Positions 34,078 to 44,946 of a DNA stretch of 64,000 bases are shown in pieces. The position numbers and the translations under genes are program-made. Source of the DNA: Hyphomicrobiales bacterium. GTDB taxonomy: Bacteria > Pseudomonadota > Alphaproteobacteria > Rhizobiales > Rhizobiaceae. The notes below the pieces were generated by a model. It had not been told where the DNA came from. It saw nothing but the letters and a program-made list of their open reading frames with translations, and did no database searches. How positions within the stretch are numbered: position 1 is the stretch's first letter; every line of letters begins with the position of its first letter. The stretch spans positions 18,506-82,505 of the forward strand of contig UBTY01000017.1 of assembly GCA_900468535.1 (NCBI GenBank), read 5' to 3'.

Positions 34078-35310
34078 ATGAGGAAGTCACTTAAAGAACG
34101 ACTGGCCATTCTTTCCGATGCCGCAAAGTATGATGCTTCCTGCGCCTCAAGCGGGACAACGAAGCGCGATTCGGGAGCATCCGGCGGCCTTGGCTCGACG
34201 GAAGGATCCGGCATCTGCCACGCTTACGCACCCGACGGGCGGTGTATTTCCCTGCTCAAGATCCTGCTGACCAATTTCTGCATCTATGACTGTGCGTACT
34301 GCGTCAATCGCTCGTCGAGCAACGTGGAGCGCGCACGCTTTACGCCGGAAGAAGTCGTCTGGCTCGTGCTGGAGTTCTATCGCCGCAATTATATCGAGGG
34401 CCTGTTCCTGTCGTCGGGGATCATCCGGTCGTCGGACTATACGATGGAGCAACTCGTCAGGATCGCGCGGGAACTGCGAGTAACACATAATTTTCGCGGC
34501 TATATCCATCTCAAGGCCATCCCCGAGGCCTCGCCGCAGCTGATCGAGGAGGCGGGTCTTTATGCGGACCGGCTCTCGCTCAACATCGAGCTGCCTACCG
34601 ATGCCGGCGTGGCGCGGCTCGCGCCGGAAAAGAAGCCGTCCGGAATCCGTCGCTCGATGGCTGATCTCCGCCTGAAGATAGAGGCGGCGGGCGAGCCGAC
34701 ATTGCAGACAAAGCGTCGCAAGCGGTTTGTTCCGGCGGGACAGAGCACGCAGATGATCGTCGGCGCTGATGGTGCCAACGACGCCGCCATCCTCGGCTGC
34801 AGCGCCAATCTCTACGGAAGCTATGGCCTGCGCCGCGTCTACTATTCGGCCTTTAGCCCAATTCCAGACTCGTCCAGCACCTTGCCGCTCATCAAGCCGC
34901 CCTTGATGCGGGAGCATCGGCTGTACCAGGCCGATTGGCTTTATCGCTTTTACGGCTTCGGTATCGATGAGATCACCTCGTCTGAGACCGACGGGATGCT
35001 CGACCTCGATCTCGATCCGAAGCTTTCCTGGGCGCTTCGCCATCGAGGCGAGTTTCCAGTCGATATCAACAAGGCCGATCGGGAGAGGCTGCTTCGGGTT
35101 CCGGGTTTTGGAACGAAGACGGTGAAATCCCTGCTGTCGGCGAGACGCTTCCGCCGATTGCGGATGGATGACCTTTCGCGTCTCGGGGTTTCGATCAAGA
35201 AGGTGCAGGCATTCATCATTGCCGAAGACTGGTCGCCGCGGCGACTGATCGATCGGCCCGATCTTCGCCAGATGTTCGAGCCGCAGCCGGAGCAATTGAG
35301 GTTGCTGTGA
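34078..35310 (+). CDS. Putative DNA modification/repair radical SAM protein
   Basis: 410 residues from ATG 34078; the in-frame GTG at 34066 lies within the operator and -10, so it was rejected. Radical SAM cluster motif NFCIYDCAYC (Cys68, Cys72, Cys75, CxxxCxxC). The C-terminus has a helix-hairpin-helix (DINKADRERLLRVPGFGTKTVKSLL), a DNA-binding element. It is the partner always seen next to UdgX-type genes (TIGR03916/TIGR03914-like pair). Its stop overlaps the udgX start. Substrate unknown; SOS control is suggested by the LexA box. Confidence 0.93.
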   Translation: MRKSLKERLAILSDAAKYDASCASSGTTKRDSGASGGLGSTEGSGICHAYAPDGRCISLLKILLTNFCIYDCAYCVNRSSSNVERARFTPEEVVWLVLEFYRRNYIEGLFLSSGIIRSSDYTMEQLVRIARELRVTHNFRGYIHLKAIPEASPQLIEEAGLYADRLSLNIELPTDAGVARLAPEKKPSGIRRSMADLRLKIEAAGEPTLQTKRRKRFVPAGQSTQMIVGADGANDAAILGCSANLYGSYGLRRVYYSAFSPIPDSSSTLPLIKPPLMREHRLYQADWLYRFYGFGIDEITSSETDGMLDLDLDPKLSWALRHRGEFPVDINKADRERLLRVPGFGTKTVKSLLSARRFRRLRMDDLSRLGVSIKKVQAFIIAEDWSPRRLIDRPDLRQMFEPQPEQLRLL

Positions 35311-36803
35311 TGCGACACATAACGTTGCGCGGGCGAGGGGATCTGGAGGAATGGCGGATTGCGGCCCGCGCCTTGGCCACCGCCGGCGTAGCCTCCGAGG
35401 AGGTCGAGTGGCATGCGGAAGCGGAGGACGGCGGGCTTTTTCGGCATGACGGCGAAATGCCGCTACCTACGCCGTTGCCGGACGCGGCGCCATTGACGGT
35501 GCCGCCGGCCTTTATCGAACTGGCCAATGCTGTCATCTGTCACAGTGATCCGGCGCGCTTCATGTTGCTTTACAGGCTTCTCGTTCGCTTGCAGGCCGAC
35601 CGACGGCTTCTGGAACAGCCTTCGGACGAAGACGTGGTGCGCGCGCGCCTGATGGAGAAAAGCGTTCGGCGCGACGCACACAAGATGACGGCGTTCGTTC
35701 GGTTCAAGGAAGTCGGCAGCGGGATTTCCGTGAACGGACGGCGCAAGTTTCTCGCCTGGTTCGAGCCTGATCACTACATCGTCGGGCGGAAGGCACCGTT
35801 CTTCCAAAGACGCTTCAACGATATGGACTGGATCATTCTCACGCCGAAAGGCTCGGCGGGCTGGGATGGCAAGACGCTGACGATCGGCGACGAGGCCTGC
35901 GAAAAGCCTGATCTCTCCGACGCAGCCGATGAACTGTGGCGCACCTACTACGCCAATATCTTCAATCCGGCGCGTTTGAAGGTGAAGGCGATGCAGGCGG
36001 AGATGCCGAAGAAATATTGGAAGAATCTGCCCGAAGCGGACCTCATTCCCGGTTTGATCGCAAATGCAGAGAGCCAGGTACTGGCAATGGCGAAGCGGGA
36101 GGCAACCCGTCCGCTGCCATTTCACGAGCGCCTGCAGGATGCGGTGAGAAACGCGCCCGGCGTGCCAGCTGCGGCAGCTGGAACTTTGGAATCGCTTCGA
36201 GAGGCAGCCGCGACCTGCACCCGCTGCCCATTGCATGGCCCTGCGACACAAACGGTGTTCGGTGAGGGGCCGCGCGATGCCGTGGCGGTTTTCGTCGGCG
36301 AGCAACCGGGCGATCAGGAAGATCTGGCTGGCCGACCTTTCGTCGGCCCGGCGGGCTCGATTTTCGATCAGGCATTGGTTCACGCGGGCATCGCGCGAAC
36401 GACAATCTACGTCACCAATGCGGTGAAACACTTCAAGTACGAACCTCGAGGCAAACGACGCATCCACCAGCGGCCGAACATGGGCGAGGTGAAACATTGT
36501 CGTTGGTGGCTCGAGCAGGAACTGGAGCTGATCGCTCCAAAGCTTGTTGTCGCGATGGGGGCAACAGCGGTTGCGTCATTGACCGACGGAAAATATCGCT
36601 TCTCGGATATCAGGGGCGAGGCACTTGCGACCCCGGATGGCCGCGTGCTGTTTACGACGGTGCATCCGTCCTATTTGCTGCGCCTGCCGGATCCCGCCAA
36701 GAAGGCGGAGGAAACGGATCGGTTTCTGCAGGATATGGTGAAAATACAAGAACTTATTGAATCGATCTCGCAAAGAGATTCAATCGCATCGATTGGGCGA
36801 TGA
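35310..36803 (+). CDS. udgX: UdgX-type uracil-DNA binding protein fused to a DUF4130-like domain
   Basis: 497 residues. The N-terminal domain (about 1-240) is the DUF4130/TIGR03915-type partner domain usually found with the radical SAM protein. The C-terminal domain (about 295-480) is a family 4-like uracil DNA glycosylase with FeS cysteines starting at CTRC (303-306), GEQPG (330-334), and the UdgX loop KRRIH (382-386, His386), plus HPSYLLR. In mycobacterial UdgX that histidine makes a covalent bond with the DNA after uracil removal. Start ATG 35310 overlaps the previous stop (TGATG). A 12-bp stem hairpin follows. Confidence 0.94.
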   Translation: MRHITLRGRGDLEEWRIAARALATAGVASEEVEWHAEAEDGGLFRHDGEMPLPTPLPDAAPLTVPPAFIELANAVICHSDPARFMLLYRLLVRLQADRRLLEQPSDEDVVRARLMEKSVRRDAHKMTAFVRFKEVGSGISVNGRRKFLAWFEPDHYIVGRKAPFFQRRFNDMDWIILTPKGSAGWDGKTLTIGDEACEKPDLSDAADELWRTYYANIFNPARLKVKAMQAEMPKKYWKNLPEADLIPGLIANAESQVLAMAKREATRPLPFHERLQDAVRNAPGVPAAAAGTLESLREAAATCTRCPLHGPATQTVFGEGPRDAVAVFVGEQPGDQEDLAGRPFVGPAGSIFDQALVHAGIARTTIYVTNAVKHFKYEPRGKRRIHQRPNMGEVKHCRWWLEQELELIAPKLVVAMGATAVASLTDGKYRFSDIRGEALATPDGRVLFTTVHPSYLLRLPDPAKKAEETDRFLQDMVKIQELIESISQRDSIASIGR

Positions 36804-36809
36804 GCAGTC

Positions 36810-36839
36810 ATCGCAACCCGCGACAATGCGGGTTGCGAT
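36810..36839. terminator. Hairpin between udgX and carB (convergent)
   Basis: Perfect 12-base stem, arms ATCGCAACCCGC and GCGGGTTGCGAT, 6-nt loop. No U-tract on either side, so its role as terminator is plausible but not textbook. Confidence 0.6.
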
Positions 36840-36851
36840 CACGCATGAGGA

Positions 36852-39800
36852 TCAGGCGAAGTAGCTCTGCAGCGGGCGGACTTCGAGGTTTCCGGCGCGG
36901 AGCGCCTTGATTGCCTGGGCCGCGGCCTCGGCGCCGGCCATCGTCGTGTAGTACGGCACCTTCTGCATCAGCGTGGCGCGGCGGAGCGACTTGGAGTCAG
37001 AGATCGCCTTGTTGCCATCCGTCGTGTTGATCACCAGCTGGACCTGACGGTTGCGGATTGCGTCTTCAATATGCGGACGGCCTTCCAGAACCTTGTTGAT
37101 CTTCGTGGCCTCGATGCCGTTTTCGGCGAGGAAGCGCTGGGTGCCGCCGGTTGCCAGAACCTTGAAGCCTTCGCCGACGAGAACGCGGATTGCCGGCAGC
37201 ACGCGCGGCTTGTCCGCGTCGCGGACCGACACGAAGACCGTTCCGTCACGCGGCAGTTCGACGCTGGCGCCGAGCTGCGACTTGGCGAAGGCCAGCGCGA
37301 AATCGGTGTCGAGGCCGATGACTTCGCCGGTCGAGCGCATTTCCGGGCCGAGCAAAGTGTCGACGCCGGGGAAGCGCGCAAACGGGAAGACGGCTTCCTT
37401 GACGGCGATATGCTTCAGGTTGCGCGGATCGGGCTTCTCGCCATAGGCGGCGAAGAGCGGATCGAGCTTTTCGCCGGCCATGGCACGGGCGGCGATCTTG
37501 GCGATCGGGGCGCCGATGGTCTTGGCGACGAAGGGAACCGTACGCGAGGCGCGCGGGTTCACTTCGAGCACGTAGACGGTGCCGTCCTTGATGGCGAACT
37601 GAACGTTCATCAGGCCGACGACGTTGAGCGCCTTGGCCATCGACTTCGCCTGGCGCTCGAGCTCGTCGATCATCTCGCTCGAAAGAGTGCGCGGCGGCAG
37701 CGAGCAGGCCGAGTCACCGGAGTGGATGCCGGCTTCCTCGATGTGTTCCATGATGCCGGCGATGAAGGCGTCCTTGCCGTCGGAGAGGCAATCGACGTCG
37801 ACTTCGATGGCGTTGGAGAGGTAGCTGTCGAACAGCAGCGGGTTCTTGCCGAGCAGCGTGTTGATCTGGCCGGTCTTGTCGTTGGGGTAGCGCTGCTTGA
37901 TGTCTTCAGGCACCAGTTCCGGAACCGTGTCGAGCAGGTAGGTCTGCAGCTGGCTTTCCGAGTGCAGGATCTGCATGGCGCGGCCGCCGAGGACGTAGGA
38001 TGGGCGCACGACCAGCGGGAAGCCGATTTCGGTCGCGACCAGGCGGGCCTGCTCGACCGAGTAGGCGATGCCATTGTTCGGCTGCGTCAGGTCGAGCTTG
38101 ATCAGGAGCTTCTGGAAGCGGTCGCGGTCTTCGGCAAGGTCGATCATATCAGGCGCAGTGCCGAGGATCGGGATGCCGTTCTTCTCGAGTGCTTCGGCAA
38201 GCTTCAGCGGCGTCTGGCCGCCGAACTGCACGATGACACCGACGACTTCGCCCTTTTCCTGCTCCGCGCGCAGGATTTCGATCACGTCTTCGGCCGTCAG
38301 CGGCTCGAAGTAGAGACGATCTGATGTGTCGTAGTCGGTCGAGACGGTTTCCGGGTTGCAGTTGATCATGATCGCTTCATAGCCGGCGTCGCGAAGCGCG
38401 AAGGCGGCATGGCAGCAGCAATAGTCGAACTCGATGCCCTGGCCGATACGGTTCGGGCCACCGCCGAGGATGACGACCTTCTTGGCGGCCGAGACTTCGG
38501 CTTCGGAGCGCAGTTCGCCGACGAAAGGCGTTTCGTAGGTCGAATACATGTAGGCGGTCGGCGAGGCGAATTCGGCGGCGCAGGTATCGATGCGCTTGAA
38601 GACCGGGCGGACGTTCAGGCTGTTGCGGAGTTCGGCCACTTCCTTCGGGCGCTTGCCCGTCAGCGTGGCGAGGCGGGCGTCGGAGAAGCCCATTGCCTTC
38701 AGCTTACGCAGGTTCGCGGCATCTGCAGGCAGGCCGTGCTCGCGGATGCGGGCTTCCATGTCGACGATCGCCTTGAACTGGGCGATGAACCACGGATCGA
38801 TCTTGCAGCCTTCGTGGACTTCTTCCGGGCTCATGCCCTGGCGAAGCGCCTGGGCGACCATGCGCAAGCGATCCGGGGTCGGTGTGCCGATCGCGGCGCG
38901 GATGGCGTTCTGGCTGGATTCGCCTTCCTCGACGCCGGGGATTTCGATTTCATCGAGACCCGTGAGGCCGGTTTCGAGGCCACGCAGCGCCTTCTGCAGC
39001 GATTCCGCAAAGGTGCGGCCGATCGCCATGACTTCACCGACCGACTTCATGGCGGTGGTCAGGACCGGCGAGGCGCCCGGGAACTTCTCGAAGGCGAAGC
39101 GCGGGATCTTGGTGACGACGTAGTCGATCGACGGTTCGAACGAAGCAGGCGTTGCGCCGCCGGTGATGTCGTTGTCGAGTTCGTCGAGCGTGTAACCGAC
39201 GGCGAGCTTGGCGGCGACCTTGGCGATCGGGAAGCCGGTGGCCTTGGATGCCAGAGCGGACGAGCGCGAGACGCGCGGGTTCATCTCGATGACGACGAGG
39301 CGGCCGTCCTTCGGGTTGACGGCGAACTGAACGTTCGAGCCGCCGGTTTCAACGCCGATCTCGCGCAGAACCGCGATCGAGGCGTTGCGCATCATCTGGT
39401 ATTCCTTGTCGGTCAGCGTCAGGGCCGGCGCGACAGTGATCGAATCGCCCGTGTGGACGCCCATCGGGTCGATGTTTTCGATCGAGCAGATGATGATGCA
39501 GTTGTCCGCCTTGTCGCGGACGACTTCCATTTCATATTCCTTCCAGCCGAGAACCGATTCCTCGATCAGCACTTCGGTGGTCGGGGAGGCATCGAGGCCG
39601 CCGCCGATGATCTCGAAGAACTCCGAGCGGTTGTAGGCAATGCCACCGCCGGTGCCGCCCATGGTGAAGGAGGGGCGGATGATGGCGGGCAGGCCGACGA
39701 CGTCGATCGCCTGGGCGGCAATCGCCATGGCGTGGCTGATATAGCGCTGCTTGCGGTCGGTCTCGCCGAGGTTCCACTGGTTTTCCAGTTCGTCGAGCGC

Positions 39801-40340
39801 CTTGTCGAGCTCGGCACCGGAGAGGCTTTCCTTCAGCTTGTTGCGCTCGGCTTCATGCGTCTTGCGGTCGGCATCCTTGATGTCGGTGGCGTTGGCGAGC
39901 ATCGAGCGCGGGGTTTCCAGGCCGATCTTTTCCATCGCCTCGCGGAAGAGGGCGCGGTCTTCGGCCTTGTCGATGGCGGCCGGCTTGGCGCCGATCATCT
40001 CGACATTGTAGCGGTCGAGAACGCCCATGCGCTTCAGGGATAGCGCGGTGTTGAGCGCGGTCTGGCCGCCCATGGTCGGGAGCAGCGCGTCGGGGCGCTC
40101 CTTGGCGATGATCTTGGCGACGACTTCGGGGGTGATCGGCTCGACGTAGGTGGCGTCGGCGAGGCCCGGGTCGGTCATGATCGTTGCCGGGTTGGAGTTG
40201 ACGAGGATGACGCGGTAGCCTTCCTCCTTCAGCGCCTTGCAGGCCTGGGTGCCGGAGTAGTCAAATTCACATGCCTGGCCAATGACGATCGGTCCTGCGC
40301 CGATGATGAGGATCGATTTGATATCTTGGCGCTTCGGCAT
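36852..40340 (-). CDS. carB: Carbamoyl-phosphate synthase large subunit
   Basis: 1162 residues; with CarA makes carbamoyl phosphate from glutamine, bicarbonate and ATP for arginine and pyrimidines. Two homologous ATP-grasp halves: N-terminal [33 protein letters not shown] sites around [13 protein letters not shown] and [11 protein letters not shown], and second-half [13 protein letters not shown]. The C-terminal allosteric MGS-like domain has [11 protein letters not shown] and INTTDGNKA. The length fits alphaproteobacterial CarB, which carry an internal insertion. carA lies 7.5 kb away. Confidence 0.98.
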   Translation of the reverse strand: MPKRQDIKSILIIGAGPIVIGQACEFDYSGTQACKALKEEGYRVILVNSNPATIMTDPGLADATYVEPITPEVVAKIIAKERPDALLPTMGGQTALNTALSLKRMGVLDRYNVEMIGAKPAAIDKAEDRALFREAMEKIGLETPRSMLANATDIKDADRKTHEAERNKLKESLSGAELDKALDELENQWNLGETDRKQRYISHAMAIAAQAIDVVGLPAIIRPSFTMGGTGGGIAYNRSEFFEIIGGGLDASPTTEVLIEESVLGWKEYEMEVVRDKADNCIIICSIENIDPMGVHTGDSITVAPALTLTDKEYQMMRNASIAVLREIGVETGGSNVQFAVNPKDGRLVVIEMNPRVSRSSALASKATGFPIAKVAAKLAVGYTLDELDNDITGGATPASFEPSIDYVVTKIPRFAFEKFPGASPVLTTAMKSVGEVMAIGRTFAESLQKALRGLETGLTGLDEIEIPGVEEGESSQNAIRAAIGTPTPDRLRMVAQALRQGMSPEEVHEGCKIDPWFIAQFKAIVDMEARIREHGLPADAANLRKLKAMGFSDARLATLTGKRPKEVAELRNSLNVRPVFKRIDTCAAEFASPTAYMYSTYETPFVGELRSEAEVSAAKKVVILGGGPNRIGQGIEFDYCCCHAAFALRDAGYEAIMINCNPETVSTDYDTSDRLYFEPLTAEDVIEILRAEQEKGEVVGVIVQFGGQTPLKLAEALEKNGIPILGTAPDMIDLAEDRDRFQKLLIKLDLTQPNNGIAYSVEQARLVATEIGFPLVVRPSYVLGGRAMQILHSESQLQTYLLDTVPELVPEDIKQRYPNDKTGQINTLLGKNPLLFDSYLSNAIEVDVDCLSDGKDAFIAGIMEHIEEAGIHSGDSACSLPPRTLSSEMIDELERQAKSMAKALNVVGLMNVQFAIKDGTVYVLEVNPRASRTVPFVAKTIGAPIAKIAARAMAGEKLDPLFAAYGEKPDPRNLKHIAVKEAVFPFARFPGVDTLLGPEMRSTGEVIGLDTDFALAFAKSQLGASVELPRDGTVFVSVRDADKPRVLPAIRVLVGEGFKVLATGGTQRFLAENGIEATKINKVLEGRPHIEDAIRNRQVQLVINTTDGNKAISDSKSLRRATLMQKVPYYTTMAGAEAAAQAIKALRAGNLEVRPLQSYFA

Positions 40341-40511
40341 GGGCGTTTTCCGTTTCCTAGCTGCGCAGAAAGCCGGCCAGGGTGGGAGGCACCGGCCGGG
40401 TCGCGCATATGATGGTCTTTTCAGGCTAGAAGCGGCTTATAGGCAAATGTATTTGTAAACGGAACCCCATAAATTACGGAATCGACAGGAATTGGCGGCT
40501 CCTGCCGGACC

Positions 40512-41540
40512 CTAGCCGACGCCCGGCACCACAAGCGCCCTGATCTCGCCTTTTCGGGCAGGATTGGAGATGGCTTCGACGGCCTCCTCAAGGCCGATTC
40601 GGCGGGAGATCAGCGGTTCGACCTTGATGGTGCCTGTCGCAATGAGATCGGCGGCCCGCCGGTGCGTGAATGGGTTGATAAACGAGCTTATCAACTTGAT
40701 CTCGCGAAACAGGAGGTCGAACGGCTCGATGGCGACCTTCACCCCTTGCGGCATGACCCCGAGGATCACGACCGTACCGCCGCGGCGTGCGAGGCTCGGA
40801 GCCTGCTCGATCGTTTCGGCAACGCCGGCGCATTCGATCACAACGTCGGCGCCGCCGGCCAGCAGGCCGTCTGCCGCCGTCAGGCGAGCGGCAATGTCCC
40901 CGGTGGAGGGATCTGCACTGTCGGTCGCTCCAAGCTCCTCGGCGAGCCGCCGCTTCTCCTCGCTGCGGGTCACGAGAACCACCGTGGTCGCCCCTGCCAG
41001 TCGCGCCAATTGGACGACCAGCAGGCCGATCACGCCCCCACCAAGCACGACGACGGAAGAACCGGTGCGGATTTCGGCGAGGTCTATCCCGTGGATGCAA
41101 CAGGCCAGCGGTTCGCAAAAGGCACCGTGCAGGGGAGGCAGCGCATCGGGCAGCTCGAAGGCCTGCTGCTGTGGGATGCAGACATACTCGGCAAAGCCGC
41201 CGTCGCGGTGAATGCCGATCGCCCGAAGGTTTTGGCAGAGATTGACGCGACCGCGCTGGCATTCGGGGCAGCGACCGCAGGCGATGTTCGGGTCGCCGGT
41301 GATGCGCATGCCTTCGCGAAAATCGCTGACGCCGTTCCCGATCTTCTCGATGATGCCCGTAAACTCGTGACCGAGTGTGACAGGCGGTTTGGAGGGGAAC
41401 TCGCCATGAAACAGATGGCGATCAGTCCCGCAGATCCCGCATGCTTCAACGCGAACGAGCAGCTCACCGACGCCCGGTTCCGGCCTCTCCACGTCGCGCA
41501 GGCCAAGTTTTCCGGTTGCTTCCAGACGTACTGCCTTCAT
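40512..41540 (-). CDS. Zinc-dependent alcohol/polyol dehydrogenase (MDR superfamily)
   Basis: 342 residues from ATG 41540 (MKAVRLEATG) with GGAGGAGACGGGG upstream; the earlier in-frame start lacks such a site. Zinc sites: catalytic Cys in EACGICGTDRHLF and His-Glu in TLGHEFTG, structural cysteines CGRCPECQRGRVNLC. NAD site VVVLGGGVIGLLVVQLA. Sequence type resembles sorbitol, galactitol or L-threonine dehydrogenases. It lies alone between carB and the divergent YpfJ gene, without a pathway context. Confidence 0.92.
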   Translation of the reverse strand: MKAVRLEATGKLGLRDVERPEPGVGELLVRVEACGICGTDRHLFHGEFPSKPPVTLGHEFTGIIEKIGNGVSDFREGMRITGDPNIACGRCPECQRGRVNLCQNLRAIGIHRDGGFAEYVCIPQQQAFELPDALPPLHGAFCEPLACCIHGIDLAEIRTGSSVVVLGGGVIGLLVVQLARLAGATTVVLVTRSEEKRRLAEELGATDSADPSTGDIAARLTAADGLLAGGADVVIECAGVAETIEQAPSLARRGGTVVILGVMPQGVKVAIEPFDLLFREIKLISSFINPFTHRRAADLIATGTIKVEPLISRRIGLEEAVEAISNPARKGEIRALVVPGVG

Positions 41541-41829
41541 CCCCGTCTCCTCCCAGACTTTATACAAGGAGGCCTGATCGCGGATGTCTCGTCAAGCGAA
41601 TGAGCCGCTTAGCTATGTTGACTGCGGATCAGCTTGCGAGGGAAGGCGCCCGTTGCTGTCGCATGCTCCGACAGCGCGATCCCGGCACCGAGTTTGGACG
41701 CCTGTCGGTCCCTCAATTTCCGAGGTTCTCCTCCGCTGCGACTTGCCTCTTTCAGCCGCTGGAATTTCCCGGCTGTCGAGATATATAAATGAACCAACAG
41801 CGACCGAGGTTTAGCTCTAGGGGACCGTT

Positions 41830-42750
41830 ATGGAGTGGAAAGGCCGGCGTCAGTCCGACAACATTGAGGATCGCCGTGGCGATCCTTCCATCGGCGGATT
41901 GGGCCGAGGAGGAGGCTTCAGCTTCCCATCCGGTGGCGGCATGGGTCGCCGTGGCGGCGGCCTCAGCATCGGCACGATCATTTTCCTCGTGGTGATCTAC
42001 CTCATCTTCAAGGCGATGGGGATCGATCTCCTGCAAGTGATGGACGGTGGGATGTCGACCGGCGGCTCCGGTTACGAGCAAAGCGATTCCAGCAGCAGCC
42101 GCCAGCCAGCCGACGATGAAATGACCGCTTTCGTTCGCACGGTGCTGGCGGAGACGGAAGACACCTGGAACGGCATCTTCCAGTCGATGGGACGGCAGTA
42201 TGAGGAGCCACGCCTTGTGCTGTTCAACGGCCAGACCCAGTCCGCCTGCGGCTTTGCCTCGGCGGCGACAGGTCCGTTCTATTGCCCGAGCGACCACAAG
42301 GTCTATCTCGACACGGCCTTCTTCCAGCAGCTCAGCAAACAGTTCGGTGCATCCGGCGACTTCGCGGAAGCCTATGTGGTCGCCCACGAGGTTGGCCACC
42401 ATGTCCAGAACCAGCTCGGCATCTTGCCGAAGTTCAATGAAGCTCGGCAGCGCATGAGCGAGGCCGATGCCAACAAGATGTCCGTCAGGGTCGAGCTCCA
42501 GGCCGACTGCTTTGCCGGCATCTGGGGCAAGTTCACGGAACAGAAGGGCATCCTCGAAGCCGGCGACCTCGAAGAGGCACTCAATGCCGCGCAGCAGATC
42601 GGCGACGACACGCTGCAGAAGCGCAGCCAGGGTTATGTCGTGCCCGAGAGTTTCAATCACGGGACCTCGGCACAGCGCGCGCGGTGGTTCAAGCGTGGCT
42701 TCGACAGCGGCAAGCTTTCGGATTGCGATACGTTCTCCGGCCCTGTCTGA
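41830..42750 (+). CDS. Neutral zinc metallopeptidase, YpfJ family
   Basis: 306 residues. One membrane helix at about 49-65 (GTIIFLVVIYLIFKAMG) after a Gly/Arg-rich cytoplasmic N-terminus beginning MEWKGRRQSDNIEDRRG, then a periplasmic peptidase domain. Zinc motif AHEVGHHVQNQLG (HExxH form HEVGH) at about residue 184, with a downstream ELQADCFAG carrying the third ligand. PF04228 family. Single gene. Confidence 0.94.
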   Translation: MEWKGRRQSDNIEDRRGDPSIGGLGRGGGFSFPSGGGMGRRGGGLSIGTIIFLVVIYLIFKAMGIDLLQVMDGGMSTGGSGYEQSDSSSSRQPADDEMTAFVRTVLAETEDTWNGIFQSMGRQYEEPRLVLFNGQTQSACGFASAATGPFYCPSDHKVYLDTAFFQQLSKQFGASGDFAEAYVVAHEVGHHVQNQLGILPKFNEARQRMSEADANKMSVRVELQADCFAGIWGKFTEQKGILEAGDLEEALNAAQQIGDDTLQKRSQGYVVPESFNHGTSAQRARWFKRGFDSGKLSDCDTFSGPV

Positions 42751-42787
42751 ACAAGTATCGGCCTCCATCGGGAGGCCGATCGAGTTC

Positions 42788-43783
42788 CTACTTTTCGCTG
42801 TCCATATGCCTGAGTTGGGCGTCGGGATAGCGCGCGCCAGCGGCGGCATCCTTCGGGACGGCTCTTTCGATCGCCGCCATGTCCTCGGCGTCAAGGCGTA
42901 CGGCGCGTGACCCGAGCGCTTCCGTCAGCCGGTCACGCCTGCGCGCGCCGATGAGAGGCACGATATCCGTCCCTTGGGCGGCGACCCAGGCGATCGCGAT
43001 CTGGGCGACTGACACCCGCTTCGCATCCGCGATCTTGCGCAGTTCTTCGACGAGAGCGAGGTTGCGATCGATGTTGCCGTCCTGGAAACGCGGGCTCATG
43101 CCGCGGAAATCGCCGCTTGTGCCGCCTTGTCCCTTCTGCCAGTGACCGCTGATCAGGCCGCGGGAGAGGACGCCGTAGGCGGTGATGGAAATTCCGAGCT
43201 CGCGGCAGGTGGGCAGGATCTGCTTCTCTACACCGCGCGAGATCAGCGAGTATTCGATCTGCAGGTCGCAGATCGGATGTGTACTGGCTGCACGGCGAAT
43301 GGTTTCCGCGCCGACTTCGGACAGCCCGACGTGCCTGATGTAGCCCGCCTTGATCAGGTCACCGATCGCGCCCACCGTTTCCTCGATCGGGACATTGGGA
43401 TCGAGGCGGGCAGGGCGGTAGATATCGATGTAATCGACGTCGAGTCGCTTCAGCGTATAGGCGAGGAAGTTCTTGATCGCGACCGGCCGCGAGTCGTAGC
43501 CGCTCCAGTTGCCGGACGGATCGCGCAGGGCGCCGAACTTGACGCTGATGACCACGTCCTCCCGCTTGCGACCCTTGAGAGCCTTGCCGATCAGCATTTC
43601 GTTATGGCCCATGCCGTAGAAGTCGCCGGTATCAAGCAGGTTGATGCCGACATCGAGAGCGGCGTGGATGGTCGCGATGCTCTCGTTCCTGTCGGATGGG
43701 CCGTACATGCCGGACATCCCCATGCATCCAAGGCCGATCGCCGAGACCATCGGACCAGTCTTCCCCAAAGGGTGCGTCTCCAT
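42788..43783 (-). CDS. Aldo/keto reductase
   Basis: 331 residues, TIM barrel. Family signature [14 protein letters not shown] (reads [13 protein letters not shown]), catalytic Asp and Tyr in [16 protein letters not shown], and Lys in VVISVKFG. The usual catalytic histidine segment reads [12 protein letters not shown], as in one subgroup of YajO/YhdN-like proteins. NADPH site in [17 protein letters not shown] (reads [13 protein letters not shown]). It is divergent from a LysR gene, 101 bases apart, which probably controls it. Confidence 0.92.
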   Translation of the reverse strand: METHPLGKTGPMVSAIGLGCMGMSGMYGPSDRNESIATIHAALDVGINLLDTGDFYGMGHNEMLIGKALKGRKREDVVISVKFGALRDPSGNWSGYDSRPVAIKNFLAYTLKRLDVDYIDIYRPARLDPNVPIEETVGAIGDLIKAGYIRHVGLSEVGAETIRRAASTHPICDLQIEYSLISRGVEKQILPTCRELGISITAYGVLSRGLISGHWQKGQGGTSGDFRGMSPRFQDGNIDRNLALVEELRKIADAKRVSVAQIAIAWVAAQGTDIVPLIGARRRDRLTEALGSRAVRLDAEDMAAIERAVPKDAAAGARYPDAQLRHMDSEK

Positions 43784-43884
43784 ATGCTTCTCCTGATGAA
43801 GTGTCTGTGCTGGGTGGTTCTACCGCGCCGCACTTCGTGCGATAATCCGGGCGAATTCGAACGGGCCGTACGGAAAAGCGCACA

Positions 43885-44790
43885 ATGGACGATCTTCCCC
43901 TCAATGATCTGGATGCCTTCACAGCCATTGCAAGGGAGCGAAGCTTTCGTGCCGCGGCGCGCAAGCGTGGCGTCTCCGCTTCTTCGCTTAGCGATTCGCT
44001 GCGACGCCTCGAGGAACGCGTCGGCGTCCGTCTGCTCAATCGGACGACCCGCAGCGTGACGCCGACCGAGGCGGGGCAGAGGCTGCTCGAACGGCTCGCG
44101 CCGGCCTTGGGAGAGGTCTCGCAGGCGCTTCAGCAGCTTGATACGTTCCGGGACAGCCCCAGCGGAACACTTCGTCTGAATGTGCCGATCATTGCCGTGC
44201 GACTGTTTCTGCCCGATATCGCCAACCGCTTCCTGAAGCGCTATCCGCAAATCTCGCTCGAGATCGTCGGCGAGGATACGTTCGTCGATGTGCTTGCGGC
44301 GGGCTACGATGCCGGCATCCGCTACGACGAGCGGCTGGAGCAGGACATGATCGCGGTGCCGATCGGGCCGCGCCGGCAACGATACATAACCGCCGCATCG
44401 CCGGACTATCTGGAACGACGTGGTGTGCCTCGCCACCCGCGCGAACTGCTGGAGCACGACTGTATCCGACACCGCTTCCTGAGCAGCGGCGCCCTGGCGT
44501 GGGAATTCGAGCGTGGAGCGGAAACGCTCACGATCATGCCGAAGGGGCCGATCATCGCCAACGCGATCGACATGGAAGTGTCTGCCGCCGTCGCCGGGCT
44601 CGGCGTTATCAGAACCTTCGAGGAGGTCATGCTGCCTGCGATCGAGAGCGGATCGCTGGTGCCGATCCTCGAAGAGTGGGTAACGGAATTCTCCGGGCCG
44701 TTTCTCTACTATGCGAGCCGCCGCCACATGCCGGCCGCTCTGCGCGCCTTTGTCGATTTCGTCAGGGAAGATCAGCGACGGGGAGGCTAG
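43885..44790 (+). CDS. LysR-family transcriptional regulator
   Basis: 301 residues. Winged helix about 5-65: FTAIARERSFRAAARKRGVSASSLSDSLRRLEERVGVRLLNRTTRS, and TPTEAG, the pattern of the PecT/DmlR-type LysR proteins. Effector domain about 92-295. Divergent from the aldo/keto reductase, so autoregulation and control of that gene are likely (inference from arrangement). Confidence 0.93.
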   Translation: MDDLPLNDLDAFTAIARERSFRAAARKRGVSASSLSDSLRRLEERVGVRLLNRTTRSVTPTEAGQRLLERLAPALGEVSQALQQLDTFRDSPSGTLRLNVPIIAVRLFLPDIANRFLKRYPQISLEIVGEDTFVDVLAAGYDAGIRYDERLEQDMIAVPIGPRRQRYITAASPDYLERRGVPRHPRELLEHDCIRHRFLSSGALAWEFERGAETLTIMPKGPIIANAIDMEVSAAVAGLGVIRTFEEVMLPAIESGSLVPILEEWVTEFSGPFLYYASRRHMPAALRAFVDFVREDQRRGG

Positions 44791-44946
44791 AATCCGCCTT
44801 TGTTCCGCTTCTCCATCAAGATAAGTCGTGTGCCTATCAAAAGATTTGAAATGTTCACGGATTGTTTCGCTAATATGCGTGGGCTATGTAACAAACCCGG
44901 CGACGAGATCGTCTTTCCAGAAAACAACCTGCTGTAGAGACGTCTC

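Noticed and set aside
38409..40043. 544-codon open frame on the plus strand
   Set aside because: Lies wholly antisense to carB; composition is that of the reverse of a high-GC gene and there is no ribosome site or family similarity.
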